Origin: Diphasiastrum complanatum
Lineage: Eukaryota > Streptophyta > Lycopodiopsida > Lycopodiales > Lycopodiaceae
Assembly (NCBI GenBank): GCA_029204225.1
Contig: CM055096.1
Coordinates: forward strand, 5,347,504-5,411,503
Length of the DNA stretch: 64,000 nucleotides
Direction: 5' to 3'
This document shows positions 11,322 through 22,131 of this stretch, piece by piece; position 1 is the first letter of the stretch; every line of letters starts with the position of its first letter. The position numbers were made by a program, and so were the translations under genes. The notes beneath the pieces are model-generated. The model saw only the letters and a program-made list of their open reading frames with translations, ran no database searches and was not told where the DNA came from.

Positions 11322-12091
11322 ATGGTTGAAGGAGGACCAATGAATCCACCACCAATTGTTGTTAGAAGGTCTCCTCATTTAGGTATACCAAACTACAATG
11401 GGTTATCTGATCTCATTAGATTTTTCCAGATCTTTTTTGAATTATGTAGGATTTATGGCGAAGTCTTTCCAGAAGATAAACTTTAGTTATTTCCTATGGC
11501 CTTAACTAGAGTTACTCATTATTAGTCTTATAACCAAGAAGAAACAGAACGCATGGATTGGGAAGTTGTTAAAGCCGCTCTCATTACGAATTTTATGGAA
11601 GATTTATTTTTCTTTTTAAGTAAATCAAAATGGAAAAGAGAGAGGCCATACGAGATTATATTGAATGGATGAAACACCTCAGATCCGACTATAATCCCGA
11701 TCTAATCAATGACGATGCTTTGATTATGTGGTTTTTAGCAGGTCTATCTAAACGGATTAGATGCGAGCTTAAATGTCATAATGAATACACTATGATACAA
11801 AGTCTATGGACAATGCAATTCGTGAGGATGATGAAGGTTCTGACGACCGAAGCAAATGTTGTAATGTTGTCTTTTATAGCAGGGCAAACCATGGCAACAT
11901 CTACCACCATTGCATCAACAAATATCAATGCTACTGCAGATAAGATGATCGACGAGTTCGAGAAACTTGGTCAAAAGAGCAGATACAGCTGGAAAAGATG
12001 TAGTCTCAACTCGATGAAAAGATTAAAGCTTTGGAAGAATTCCATGGTAAAGCGAACAAAGAACTTGAAAAGTTTGCAAAGACTTTCCTAG
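11322..12091 (+). pseudogene. Gypsy A gag (broken)
   Basis: The ATG at 11322 opens a frame whose start is rich in Pro, followed by a block typical of retrotransposon gag (IRFFQIFFELC). It is interrupted by stops near 11486 and 11521, then continues in the frame starting 11630 with REAIRDYIEWMKHLRSDY and FLAGLSKRIR, the retrotrans_gag-like helical region. It forms the capsid in active elements. Stops and frameshifts make it dead. Confidence 0.75.
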
Positions 12092-12862
12092 CCGAAAAAA
12101 TGTCTGATGTTCAATTTGAGCAGACAATCATACTATGAATGAATGCCCAATGTTGAAACAATGAATGACGAATACTATTTGTCATCTGCGTAGCTATACG
12201 GGACATGAAACAGCCTTTTGCTCATTTAATCGTCAAAATATCCAGCAAAGGTATGCCAAGCTTCAGTTTCAAGAACCTACTTATTCAAAAGGTGATGATG
12301 GAAAACCTTTCAATTTTGCCCTTGGATTTTCAAAACGACTAGCTCTACCAATTTCAATCTAACATAGTGCTCCTCCTGCTAATCTAATGGAACCAGAACC
12401 TTATCATGGTAATGAGCAATGGAACTATAGCAATGATCACGAGAGTGGTCCTTTAGAGCAGCATGCTATTTATGCTGCCACGCAAAAACAAGCAGCTAGA
12501 CAATGGACCAAAGCGCCACTTGGATGTTTTGCATGCAGAAAAGAATGTCCTGCAAGACCCAACCCCAAAGGGTTATGGAATGTGATTACAATCAAGAAAA
12601 GACCAGTAGTTCAACTTGAACCAACTGTACCTTTGATGGTTGTTACCAGAGCTCAGAAACAGAAAGAAATTCTAGTTAATCCAGTACCTGTTGAATCAGC
12701 ACCAACTATAGATATACCTACTGCATCAGGGGTATATCTGAATCTCAAAGCAGAAAAGAAAAGATATCAACATATGAGGCAATGGATTAAACAATTGCAA
12801 GAAGAAGAAGCCCAAGAAGCCGCTAAAGCAGCATCCAAGAACAAATGTTAATACAAAGTTGC
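12092..12862 (+). pseudogene. Gypsy A gag C-terminal region with zinc-finger remnants
   Basis: Broken frames (12165-12362 and 12387-12851) follow the gag. The first has a C..H..C remnant around CHLRSYTGHETAFC. The second has Cys-containing GCFACRKECPARP and ends in a Lys/Glu-rich coiled-coil-like tail. This position, between capsid and protease, suits the nucleocapsid and linker. The metal ligands are incomplete. Confidence 0.55.
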
Positions 12863-14145
12863 ACCATGAAATGATCGTAAATATTCTATCTAGCAAGATG
12901 GATATTACACTGGGAGAATTTCTTAAGCTGGTGCCTAAAGCAAAAGAAATATTAGTAGAAAGATTGACTCAAATGGAACCACAAGTCCGTTAGAAGCCAC
13001 TTTTTTGTGCCAGGTTTGAAGAAACAAATAGAGTACTCAAGGTGGGGACAACTTGGAAAAGTGAGCAGAAAAACATCACCTTATCGATACAATATAGACA
13101 ATTTGATAAAGAAATAATCATGATTGATGGAGGTTCAGAAGTTAAGCTGATTTCAACCAAGCTATGCGCAAATAGGGACTTACCAAGGTGAAGCCTGCCA
13201 CCTTTGCCATCAAGCTAGCTGATCAAAATGACTCTCTGTCCTAGAGAAATAGTTGAAGGCATACCTGTCAAAATAGCTGGAGTGCAGTTTGTCATTACTT
13301 TTGTAGTAATGGACTTACCTGACACGCCAAATATATATCAAATTTTATTAGGATGTCCATGGTTATGAGTTGCACAAGTAACTCATAATTGGGACACCGG
13401 CAAAATTACTTTTGAGAATCGTGAGCGTGCGGTCAAAGTAGATCCAATCACTTGGACTATCAAGCCAGTAGACTAAAGAGGAGATGATGATTCATCAATA
13501 ACAGATCATACTTGTGATCGACAAATGAAGACTCTAGGAGTCCAATATGACTCTCAAACTGACACTGTCAATTGTAATCAAGCTCTTGCAACGGATTGTA
13601 TAGCAGGCTATATGTGTCAACAAAATAATCAATCCGAATTAAGCGAAATTTTCTTACTTGATCGAACTTTGGATACACTGATCACTTTTTGCTTGAATAT
13701 AATGAACTTAGCTTGGATATCAATTGATCAAATTCCAGATCTGATTGAAGATGATCTAATACATGTTAGTCATGCCTTGACTTATGATGGAGATGCAGAA
13801 CTTACCGAAGAGCAGATCCTCAATCACATGGATCCTACAAGATTTGGAAATCGAGATATTTTGGATGAACTGACAATAAAGCCACCAAAAAAAATTATAT
13901 TAAAAGAAGGAAAAGCTCCAGGACTAATGACAAAAAAACAAGCTAAGAAACACTATAATACGGTCCTGAAATGGAAAATATCCTCTCAAAAAATTGATTC
14001 AAAAAATGTACCACCTTTATTGGATAAAAAAGAAAGAAAGGGCAAGGATCATTCTTCAAGTCGGACTTCTTGCAAGAAATCACTATCAAGGAGATCATCA
14101 CTTTTAGAGACAAGCACATCTTCTAGAAAGTCATCACCTCCATAA
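12863..14145 (+). pseudogene. Gypsy A aspartic protease and protease-RT linker (broken)
   Basis: Near 13117 the translation gives IDGGSEVKLIS, the Tat/Athila-type retropepsin active site (DGGS instead of DTGA), and near 13345 a LLGCPWL block, the family's second protease motif. Stops interrupt the domain at least at about 12992, 13189, 13366 and 13474. A 206-aa frame (13525-14145) then covers the long charged linker before RT and ends in a Ser/Lys-rich stretch. Confidence 0.75.
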
Positions 14146-14243
14146 TCAATTCTTGGCAAGAAAGCTAAACGGAGATCAAAGATCAGCCCTTATAAAAAGG
14201 AACAATCAGAAAAAGTCCAGCATGATATGCCCAAGCATTTTAA

Positions 14244-15220
14244 ATGCTATACTTTGGACGATGTTGTAATTATATTACCCAAGGCTCATCATCAACCAGA
14301 AGAGCGAGCATCAGAAACAAAATAGGTTTACGATGGACCACTAGTAGGACTCAACCAATGAATCTTTATGAACCAGGAGAGCCAGAGAAAATTGTTCAAG
14401 TTGGAGCGCAAATTACTCCCGAACAATTTCAAGCATTAAGAAAGTTATTGATCAAGTACCAAGATTGTTTGCCTGGACATACAAGGATCTCAAAGGAATT
14501 TCTACTTCGGTTACTAAGCATACGATAGCCTTGATGTCTGACGCAATTCCAAAGGTCACAAAATTTTATCGCTATAATTCAAATATTATGGATCTTATAG
14601 AGAAAGAGCTACAAAGATTACTTGAAGACGATTTTATTTATGAAATCGAACATATAGAATGGATTTCTCCAATTGTCGCCATTCCTAAGAAGAATGGAAA
14701 CATGTGAGTTTGTGTGAATCTCAAGGCTTTGAACAAAGTGTTGCAAAAGGATCACTTTTCGTTACCCTTTACTGAAAGCATATTGGACCCACTTGCTGGA
14801 ACAAAAGCATACAATTTTTGGGATGAATTTAGTGGTTACAACCAAGTTAAGATCACACCTATGGTTCGCCATAAATCAGCTTTTGCAACAGGATGAAAAA
14901 CTTATGCCTATAAAGTTATGTCATTTGGACTTTGCAACGCACCTAGTTCATTTCAAATAGTCATGCAGTTTGCCTTCAAAGACTACATGCAAAAATTCCT
15001 TGAAATCTAATTGGATGATCTCTGAGTCAATAGTGCTGATATAGACCATTTCGATAGTTTAAAAAAAGTATTTGAATGTTGTCACAAATACCAAATCTCC
15101 TTAAATCCAAAAAAGTGTCAAATTTGGATCACTCATGGAGTTGTCCTTGGACATGTGATATCAAGACATGGCATTGTTAGAGATTATTCCAGAATCAAAG
15201 TCATCATCGAGTCACCGCTA
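14244..15220 (+). pseudogene. Gypsy A reverse transcriptase (broken, ends at the Gypsy B insertion)
   Basis: Frames from 14465 give the RT start (SPIVAIPKKNG, then VNLKALNK), then FSGYNQVKI, the YKVMSFGLCNAPSSFQ block and a LDDL remnant of the YxDD catalytic motif at about 15011. There are in-frame stops after NGNM, at 14894 and around the YxDD site, where a stop replaces a residue. The frame continues through CHKYQISLNPKKC and VVLGHVIS, the fingers-palm region typical of Gypsy RT, and is cut at 15220 by the Gypsy B LTR. The next codons of the same gene are at 47246. Confidence 0.9.
15216..15220 (+). other. Left target-site duplication of Gypsy B (CGCTA)
   Basis: CGCTA directly precedes the LTR start at 15221. 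The matching CGCTA follows an LTR end at 47241-47245, not in locus 1. Confidence 0.85.
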
Positions 15221-16324
15221 TGTTGGAGGGTTTGCGGATCCCAGGCATTAGAGGAGTTTTGAGTTCCAAAAAGACCCTTTAAAAATTCGTGCAAGATGTC
15301 TTTTTTATTATTAAAATATTATAACACTAATACTTTTGACTTGCCATAACCTTTTGATCATAGCTCAAAAGTATATAATGTAACATATCATTGACAAGCC
15401 CTTGTTGAGCGCTTTCCAATGCACCAAACTTCGCTAAATTCGGACTTACCACTAAAACGTTATGCCATTTTTAGTATGGAATCAAAATGTGGACTCAAAA
15501 AGTTACGTCACGTAGATTTCAAATTTGAGTGTTTTGATTGGTCCATGTGTAAGAAAAATTTGTGAAAAAATATAAAAAGAATTTTTACAAAGGGTCTTTT
15601 TTGGATTTAGAACTCCTCTAATGGCAACCCTAACCCTAGTTAATAAGTGAGAGGGATTTGGCACCCTGTGTGTGTAAGTCCAACCCAATGATCACATAGT
15701 TATTTGATTAATTAGAAAGTTAATAAAAAGACTTTAGGCCGTTTTGCGGGACTTTTAATGTCGCAGGGCCTAAATGTCAAGTTAGTGAATAAAGTTGGGT
15801 TTCCCTCCAATTTTGATGGTTCCCACACTTTTTTAAATTTGAATAAAAAGAGAGGCAAGACTGGACCAATAGGATTCAGAGGCCAGGTTCCTTCTCTCTA
15901 CTATAAAAAGGGACCAACTCGAGTTGCTCCTCATGTTCATTTTCTCATTTCAATAAAGCAGATTGGTTCTCTTTAGAAATGGATTGATGAATGTCCTTGC
16001 TCTTCCTCTCTTTTCTTCCATTTTTCATGCTTTCTTTGGATTTTGCTAATTGTTGCATTTGATCATTATTTGGATTGCTATTTCTTATGCTTTTTGTGAG
16101 AGAGAAAAGGAGAGAGAGAAGAGTAAGTTTCTATCATTGTTGTGGATTTAGGGTTAATGGAAGTAGGGTTAATGGATGTAATGTTAATGCTTAGTGTTAA
16201 TGGATATTAGTGTTAGATCTGCTCTCATGGGAACGAACCTACACGTGACAACTAACTCCGTCTCTTTGATGCTAGATTGACTAGATCTTGGATTCAGGTT
16301 AGGCAAGGAAAGAAACCCACTACA
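15221..16324 (+). mobile_element. Gypsy B 5' LTR, interrupted by a MITE
   Basis: It starts TGTTGGAGGG and ends CCACTACA; without the MITE it is about 725 bp. It belongs to the same LTR family as Gypsy A. It has a TATAAAAAGGGACC promoter-like stretch near 15903 and repeated GGGTTAATGGA words in its 3' half. A primer-binding site follows at 16329. Confidence 0.9.
15247..15622 (+). mobile_element. MITE, copy 2 (376 bp), inside the Gypsy B 5' LTR
   Basis: A full-length relative of 8978-9354 in opposite orientation, with the same about 35-bp inverted ends. GGC flanks both sides, while the sister LTR at 17320 has a single GGC at the matching place (about 17342-17344) and no insert. This gives both the empty site and an apparent 3-bp target duplication. 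It has no coding capacity. Confidence 0.9.
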
Positions 16325-16328
16325 ATTT

Positions 16329-16346
16329 TGGCGCCATTGCCGAGGA
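16329..16346 (+). other. Gypsy B primer-binding site
   Basis: TGGCGCCATTGCCGAGGA differs at two positions from the usual Tat/Athila primer site. It shows that the preceding LTR is a 5' LTR. Confidence 0.8.
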
Positions 16347-17319
16347 GCTATGCCAATTTTTCAGTTTGCACCATGTTTGGTTGATGGTTAACTTGCATTA
16401 GGCATCTTGTCGTGGCATGCTAGGGTTAGCTTTGCATTATGGATGTGATTTGTGAGAGTTATGTCCAAAAACGTTCAAAAAATGAGTGGTGACTATATTT
16501 TTTGTTTTTTAATTTTTTGCCTATTTTTTATTCAATTTTTGTCCTACTTTCTGTTTCCTATAATTCAATCTGAATGACCATTGTAAATCATTGAAAGGAC
16601 TTTCTTTCCATCTAATTTTTTTTTAATTCCGTTTAGTATTGAGCAAGTTACAAATTTTTGAAATTGGCAACAAAATTCTATAAACTTGTCAAAAACCAGA
16701 AACTTCCAGATTCGGTTCTTTTCTGCCCTGTTTGATTCATTTCTTACCCTACTTTCTATTCTTTGTAATTCAATTTGAATAGGTATAGTTGTAGAGCATT
16801 GGAAGGGCTTTCTATCCATATATTTTTTTTGGATTCCATTCAGTATTGGGCAAGTTGCAAATTTTTGAAGTTGGCAACAAAATTCTATAAACTTGTCAAA
16901 AACCAGAAACTTCCAGATTCGTTTTTTTTTCTACCCTGTTTGATTCATTTTTCGCCCAACCTTCTATTCTCTATAATTCCATCTAAATAGCTAGACTTGT
17001 AGAGCATTGAAAGGGCTTTCTGGAGATATAATTGTTTTCTCATTTCGTTACATTGAGGAAGTTACAAATTTTTTAAAATGTCAAAGAAAAGAAATTTTGC
17101 AATTACCTTGTCGTTAGCTTCAACAATGTCATTGCTAGCAGGTGCACCTATCTACAAGGATCAACATCAACAAACATTATCTTGGGATCTTTTTTTGGAT
17201 GGTGTCGACTACCCATTTATCAATGCACAACGTTATCATGAATGGCCACCGGACCCATATGGCTATTCAAGCGTCGAGGTTGGTGTCATGGGACCGCCAC
17301 CAATTTTGGTGGGGGATAC
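16347..17319 (+). mobile_element. Gypsy B internal region: non-coding with about 220-bp tandem repeats
   Basis: Only about 1 kb separates the two Gypsy B LTRs. It holds two full units and a partial third of a roughly 220-bp repeat (from about 16540, 16750 and 16975). Each unit has a TCTAT/CTATAATTC block, GAAAGGACTTTCT-like words and AAACTTGTCAAAAACCAG. A short frame (from 17078) with no recognised domain runs into the 3' LTR. A GTGGGGGA polypurine stretch sits at 17309-17316. With no gag or pol, Gypsy B is a non-autonomous element sharing Gypsy A's LTRs. Confidence 0.8.
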
Positions 17320-17956
17320 TGTTGGAGGGTTTGCGGATCCCAAGGCAACCCTAACCCTAGTTAATAAGTGAGAGAGATTTGGCACCCTGCGTGTGTAAGT
17401 CCAACCCAATGATCACATAGTTATTTAATTAATTAGAATGTTAATTAAAGGACTTTAGGCCATTTTGCGGGACTTTTAATGTCGCAGGGCCTTAATGTCA
17501 AGTTAGTGAATAAAGTTAGGTTTCCCTCCAATTTTGATGGTTCCCACACTTTTTTACATTTGAATAAAAAAGAGAGGCAAGATTGGACCAATAGGATTCA
17601 GAGGCCAGGTTCCTTCTCTCTACTATAAAAAGGGACCAACTCGAGTTGCTCCTCATGTTCTTATCCTCATTTCAATAAAGCAGATTGGTTCTCTTTAGAA
17701 ATGGATTGATGAATGTCCTTGCTCTTCCTCTCTTTTCTTCTATTTCTCATGCTTTCTTTGGATTTTGCTAATTGTTGGATTTGATCATTATTTGGATTGC
17801 TATTTCTTATGCTTTTTGTGAGAGAGAAAAGGAGAGAGAGAAGAGTAAGTTTCTATCATTGTTGTGGATTTAGGGTTAGTGGAAGTAGGGTTAATGGATG
17901 TAGTGTTAATGCTTAGTGTTAATGGATGTTAGTGTTAGATCCTCCATTCATGTTGA
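17320..17956 (+). mobile_element. Gypsy B 3' LTR, truncated at its 3' end
   Basis: It starts TGTTGGAGGG, lacks the MITE, and breaks at 17956 inside the LTR. There it is fused directly to the leader of Copia C1. Compared with locus 2, a segment equivalent to 47124-48498 is missing here. Confidence 0.9.
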
Positions 17957-18461
17957 TCTACATCAAAATCGAGTTTTTTGCTTTTGTAGATTGGATATTT
18001 TTTAGATCAAAACCGTATATAGTTCTATAAACTTGATGAATTCCAATTTTTGATTTCACATACTGGATTTGGCCAATTTTTGGATCATTGGATCAGCCTA
18101 AGTGGTGGCTAATAGATTGCATATCAAATTTTCAGCATTTGCATGTAGATTTGAAATAGTCACTTTTTTGTGATTTTGTCAAAACCCTAATTTTGATTGG
18201 ATCTCTAGCTAGTGAGTTTGCTAAACTTTATTTGAGTGTGTTTCAATCTTAGGAAGTGACAAGGTCATTAGATTGAGGATAGATCGTAGGTTGATCAAGA
18301 TTCTATGATTCTATGTGTTGGTTTGCTTGGTATAAGTGCTAGAAGAGAATTGTTGAGATAGTTTCAAATCTTTGTGATTTCTTTTGAAAACATTTGTTGT
18401 TGCTCAAAGGAGTACTTTGTGCATTGAAACAGTTTGAAAAAGAAGATTAGGTCATTGCTAC

Positions 18462-19608
18462 ATGGCAACCTCAATTGGAGTCATGTTGGAAGCCAATGAT
18501 AGGCTTACCGCAAGTAACTATTCATTGTGGAAAGTGAGGATGGAATCACTTATTGAGATGAATGATGTTTTGGATATTGTTGTAGATTTGGAGGAGAGAC
18601 CAGCAACACAACAAGATCAAATGAGGTATGATAAGAGGGCCAAAAGATCTCTACACATTATCAAGATAAATGTTACCGATGAGCTTCTTAAGGAAGTTGG
18701 TAAGTGTACTTCATCTAAGGATGCTTGGGATTCATTGAAGAAGCTTTATGAATCCAAGTAACTTCTAGAGTGTTGACTCTAATAAGGCAAATCTTTTCTT
18801 GTTTTCAAAAGAATGCAAAATGTCCAAGTACTTTTGTTTTGAGAATGAAAGCATTGAATGATGAGTTGGCTTGCATTGATGAGACCATTAAGAAATGAGA
18901 GAATATTCAAGTGATTCTTAGTGGATTTTTGGATGCTCATGCTGATATTGTTCAAAGTATTGCTATTCAAAAGAATTTGCTAAGTTTGATTGATCTTCAA
19001 GAGATCTTGATCAATGAAGAATATAGGCTTCAAGCAAGAGGTGGATCTACATCGACACTTCAAGAGGTGGATGTACATCGACATGGAGGATGCTATGTTC
19101 ACAAAGGAAAAATTCAAGGGCAAAACCAAAAGTAAGTTGTCTAAAGGACAAGATCAAGTGGATGCAAATGGCAAAAAGAAGTATAGATCAAAGCTCAAGT
19201 GCTTTTATTGTGGCATCTAAGGACACTTTGCAAGTGAGTGCTACAAGAAGAAGAGAGATCAATGAGACAAGCAAGGTAATCTTACTCTTGATGAGGATGG
19301 TTTGGATATGCAAATGATGATGCTTTTGTGATGTCTTCATCTATGCTTGCTAATGATGGAGATCTAGATCCTTGGTGGATTGATAGTGGAGCAAGTTCAT
19401 GACTTTTCACAAAGAGTACTTCACTTTTTTGTTTGCACACGGAGATGACAAGTGGGCGATCTACACGCCAATGATGGTGAGTGTGCAATCAAAGGGATTG
19501 GCACAATTTATATTTCTCTCTCTACAAATAGGAATGTTCATTTGGAGGATGTCTTGTTTATTCCATCTATTACCAAGAATTTGCTTAGTGTGAGTCAAAT
19601 GCTAAGTA
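18462..19608 (+). pseudogene. Copia C1 gag-protease (broken)
   Basis: The ATG at 18462 starts a gag like that of the intact Copia: a DUF4219-like start with NYSLWKVRMESL, then the UBN2-type capsid region. A 2-bp loss makes a stop right after YESK at 18759; C2 has the same loss. Later frames give a CCHC knuckle (CFYC...GHFASEC) with a stop in its middle near 19218, and the protease start PWWIDSGAS, again shifted. Homology to Copia ends at 19608 within the LLSVSQML block. Confidence 0.88.
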
Positions 19609-19926
19609 CTAATGAACAAGGTATAAGCCTATTGATTGAAAGAAATTCTAATAGCCATTGTATAGCCCATTTAGCTTTCCAAAAGTCGTGTCTTTCTATA
19701 GTGGAATGGTTCTTGTCCATTTCAAAGTTCCCTAGGCTACCTGAAAATTGCTTGTTGACCGTTTGAAACTTGCCTTACCAATTGCCATTGAAAGTGCTTG
19801 TGGTCATGAATGTCTTATTTCCGACTCCATACCCAATGGAGCTTGAGCTATAATTGTGGTATAGACTGACTTCCATTAGCATTTCTTTAGATTGATAGCA
19901 TATTTGGGGATAATTTTATAATCCTT
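19609..19926. other. Unidentified insert within Copia C1
   Basis: About 318 bp replace most of Copia pol and the 5' part of the 3' LTR. The sequence is unrelated to C2 at the same place. Broken frames occur on both strands, without a recognised domain. Confidence 0.5.
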
Positions 19927-20002
19927 CATTGGTAGAGTAGCTTCTTTTGTAACCTAAGATCTTTTTGTGGACTGGATCATCAATGACCTAAAATCTTTCA
20001 CA

Positions 20003-20711
20003 AACAAGACATGTAACATGGGGCGTATTGCAAGATGGCTACTTTTATTGACCGAATTTGATTTTTATAGTGTGATTCGAAAGGGTAAACAACATCATCT
20101 CACCAACCGTGTCTCAAGGATTGAATTAGCACCAGTTAACATTGAAGTGGATGATGAACTATCGGATGCTACATTGTTTTATGTTGAAGGAATACATGAT
20201 TGGGCAGTAGATATTGTTGAATATCTGATACCAGGCCAACCTAATGATTCCTTAACAAAAGTACAAAAGAAATAATTGATTCTTAAGGCAGAACCTTATC
20301 AATTGATTGCTGGACAATTGTATCGTCGAGAAATGGATGAGATTTTGCAAAGATGTGTTTTGCCGCATGCAGTACCTGAACTTATCATGTTTTCTCATGA
20401 TGGAATGGGCGGAGGACATTTTTCAACAGATATCACTATTCGCAAACTTTTACAATCAAGGTGTTGGTGGCCTACACTACATAAAGATACATATAATTAT
20501 ATTCAATCATTTGATGTTTGTCAATGAGCACATCGTCCTACATGACAGAATTATGAACCTTCATCCAGTTTTATCACAAGCACTATTCGAGAAATGGGGC
20601 CTTGACTATGTGGGTCCTATTCATCCTGCGACAAGAGGATCTCGGGCCAGATATATCATCATTGCAACCGATTATATGACCAAGTGGGTTGAAAGATTCA
20701 ACACTCTATGA
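20003..20711 (+). pseudogene. Gypsy A RNase H end, integrase zinc domain and start of integrase core
   Basis: After the AACAA duplication the frame reads MGRIARWLLLLTEFDF, the end of the Gypsy RNase H, then an H2C2 integrase zinc-binding region (20390-20525) with HDGMGGGHFS and the C.W..L spacing. A shifted frame next gives KWGLDYVGPI with the first catalytic Asp of the integrase core, and ATDYMTKWVE. The gene breaks off at about 20711, so the second Asp and the Glu are missing. Codons upstream of this piece are at 47688-47703. Confidence 0.88.
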
Positions 20712-21659
20712 ATGGCAGCCGACTATGCAAATTTTGGTAGCCCTTCAACCAGTTCAACTAGATTGATCCAACACCTTATCAGTTTTACTTTAATTGTTTT
20801 ACAATATTTTGTTTTCACTACTTGATTGTTTTCTCTTTAAAAAAGAAAACGAAAAAAAAGAATGACATCAATATCTTTTGTTTTCGCATGTTTGAAACCA
20901 CATCCTAATCGGTGATATTGGTTGTCGATACTTCTAAATGTCCACATTCACCTCAGATTTATTTATACTAAGTTGGGCGAAGGTTCTTTTCCAGAGATAC
21001 TATCTGTTTTGCAGCTAGGCATATTTCAGCAACTTACCATTTTAAGAACCTTCGTCGAGCATCTTACATCCTTTATGAATCTTCACCGACCTGACAAATG
21101 GATTTTGAATTCCCAAATTAGGTTCGACAAAGGTTCAAATATTCAAAACTTGCATTTATTATAGATTCTAGGTGAAGGATGTTCTTAGGCGAATGTTCAC
21201 CGGATTTTGAAAACCTTCACCGGATCTTTAGAAACCTTCGTCGAGATTTTTGGCAATTATTTTCACATTATTGAGCATACCTACAAATTTTTGTCAGCAG
21301 CCAAACTAGTACATTGTCTAATGGACCCTCCAGATCAGCCTATAAAAGGGCTGAATTCGATTTCATTTCTCACTTGTGCTAGCGAAGCGAGGCCGAGATG
21401 AAGAAAGCCCAACAAACAACCAATGCTCTAGAAGGCTATGTGGTGACTCTTCAAAATACATTAATGACAATGCAAGATCAAGTGGAAAAAGTCATCCAAG
21501 ATGCCAAATAGTAGGTGTTGCTGCTCGAAGGGCAATTAGATATGGCTGCGCTTGAACGAGAGTGCCTTCAAGGTGAATTGAGGAAGCACTAGCAGTAGTG
21601 CCATGGGTGGGGGTGCGACCCTAGTCAAAGTGACTCCCACAGGAAGCAAAAACATGTGA
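20712..21659. other. Non-coding tail, possibly the Gypsy A 3' untranslated region or an LTR piece
   Basis: It contains repeated AACCTTCGTCGAG and CTTCACCGG-like words, also present near 10890-11040 in the Gypsy A leader. A CCTATAAAAGGGC TATA-like stretch lies at about 21340-21352, and a short coiled-coil-like frame starts at 21398. No LTR end or primer site was found. Confidence 0.4.
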
Positions 21660-21947
21660 CTAGTCTACATGAGGAGTGGACTGAATCTTGGTGGTCGATG
21701 ATGTGTACTCAACCAATTGAGAGGAGCTACGAGCCTCGCGTTGAGCCCTCAAGCGCTGTAAGGCCCTATCTTGTTGCGAGGAAGGCAACTGATCAAGACA
21801 GCTAATGAGCTCGCTCTCGCTCATAGAGGAAACGCGGGATGACCCACAACTATGGCCTGACCTCTGACTAGGGGATCCAGTATCTGACATAATCGGTGCA
21901 ACCGAATAAGAGGGATAAATACTACAAACAACCCATGGGAGTCTCAA
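21660..21947 (-). CDS. Hypothetical 95-aa frame, Ser-rich
   Basis: The frame is Ser-rich (SGHSCGSSRVSSMSESELIS) and then Arg/Gln-rich with a likely short helix. No family is recognised, and no partner copy was found in the window. It begins close to a CT microsatellite. It could be the start of a transposon gag or a chance frame. Confidence 0.2.
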   Translation of the reverse strand: MRLPWVVCSIYPSYSVAPIMSDTGSPSQRSGHSCGSSRVSSMSESELISCLDQLPSSQQDRALQRLRAQREARSSSQLVEYTSSTTKIQSTPHVD

Positions 21948-21971
21948 AAATAGTAAGAGAAAAGCATCACC

Positions 21972-22018
<47 letters not shown>
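21972..22018. repeat. (CT)n microsatellite
   Basis: A pure CT run of about 47 bp. Confidence 0.95.
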
Positions 22019-22021
<3 letters not shown>

Positions 22022-22131
22022 CCGTGGGCTTAAAAAAATAGAGTATTGTGAAATGGATGCCAAAACCTTTATGTATACTGGCTCATAGCTACAACATCAA
22101 TACCAACACATATGTATTGTCAATTCATGAC

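Larger units (their letters stand above)
17957..20002 (+). mobile_element. Copia C1 relic (locus 1)
   Basis: It carries a leader (17957-18461), broken gag and protease (18462-19608), a stretch of unrelated DNA, and the last 76 bp of a 3' LTR (19927-20002) ending TTTCACA. The 5' LTR and primer site are lost. It shares small lesions with Copia C2 at locus 2. At 20003-20007 the target duplication AACAA precedes resumed Gypsy A coding sequence. Confidence 0.9.

Noticed and set aside
21660-21947. Considered as the start of a new Gypsy gag
   Set aside because: No capsid or knuckle motif and no LTR or primer site nearby; kept only as a low-confidence hypothetical frame.
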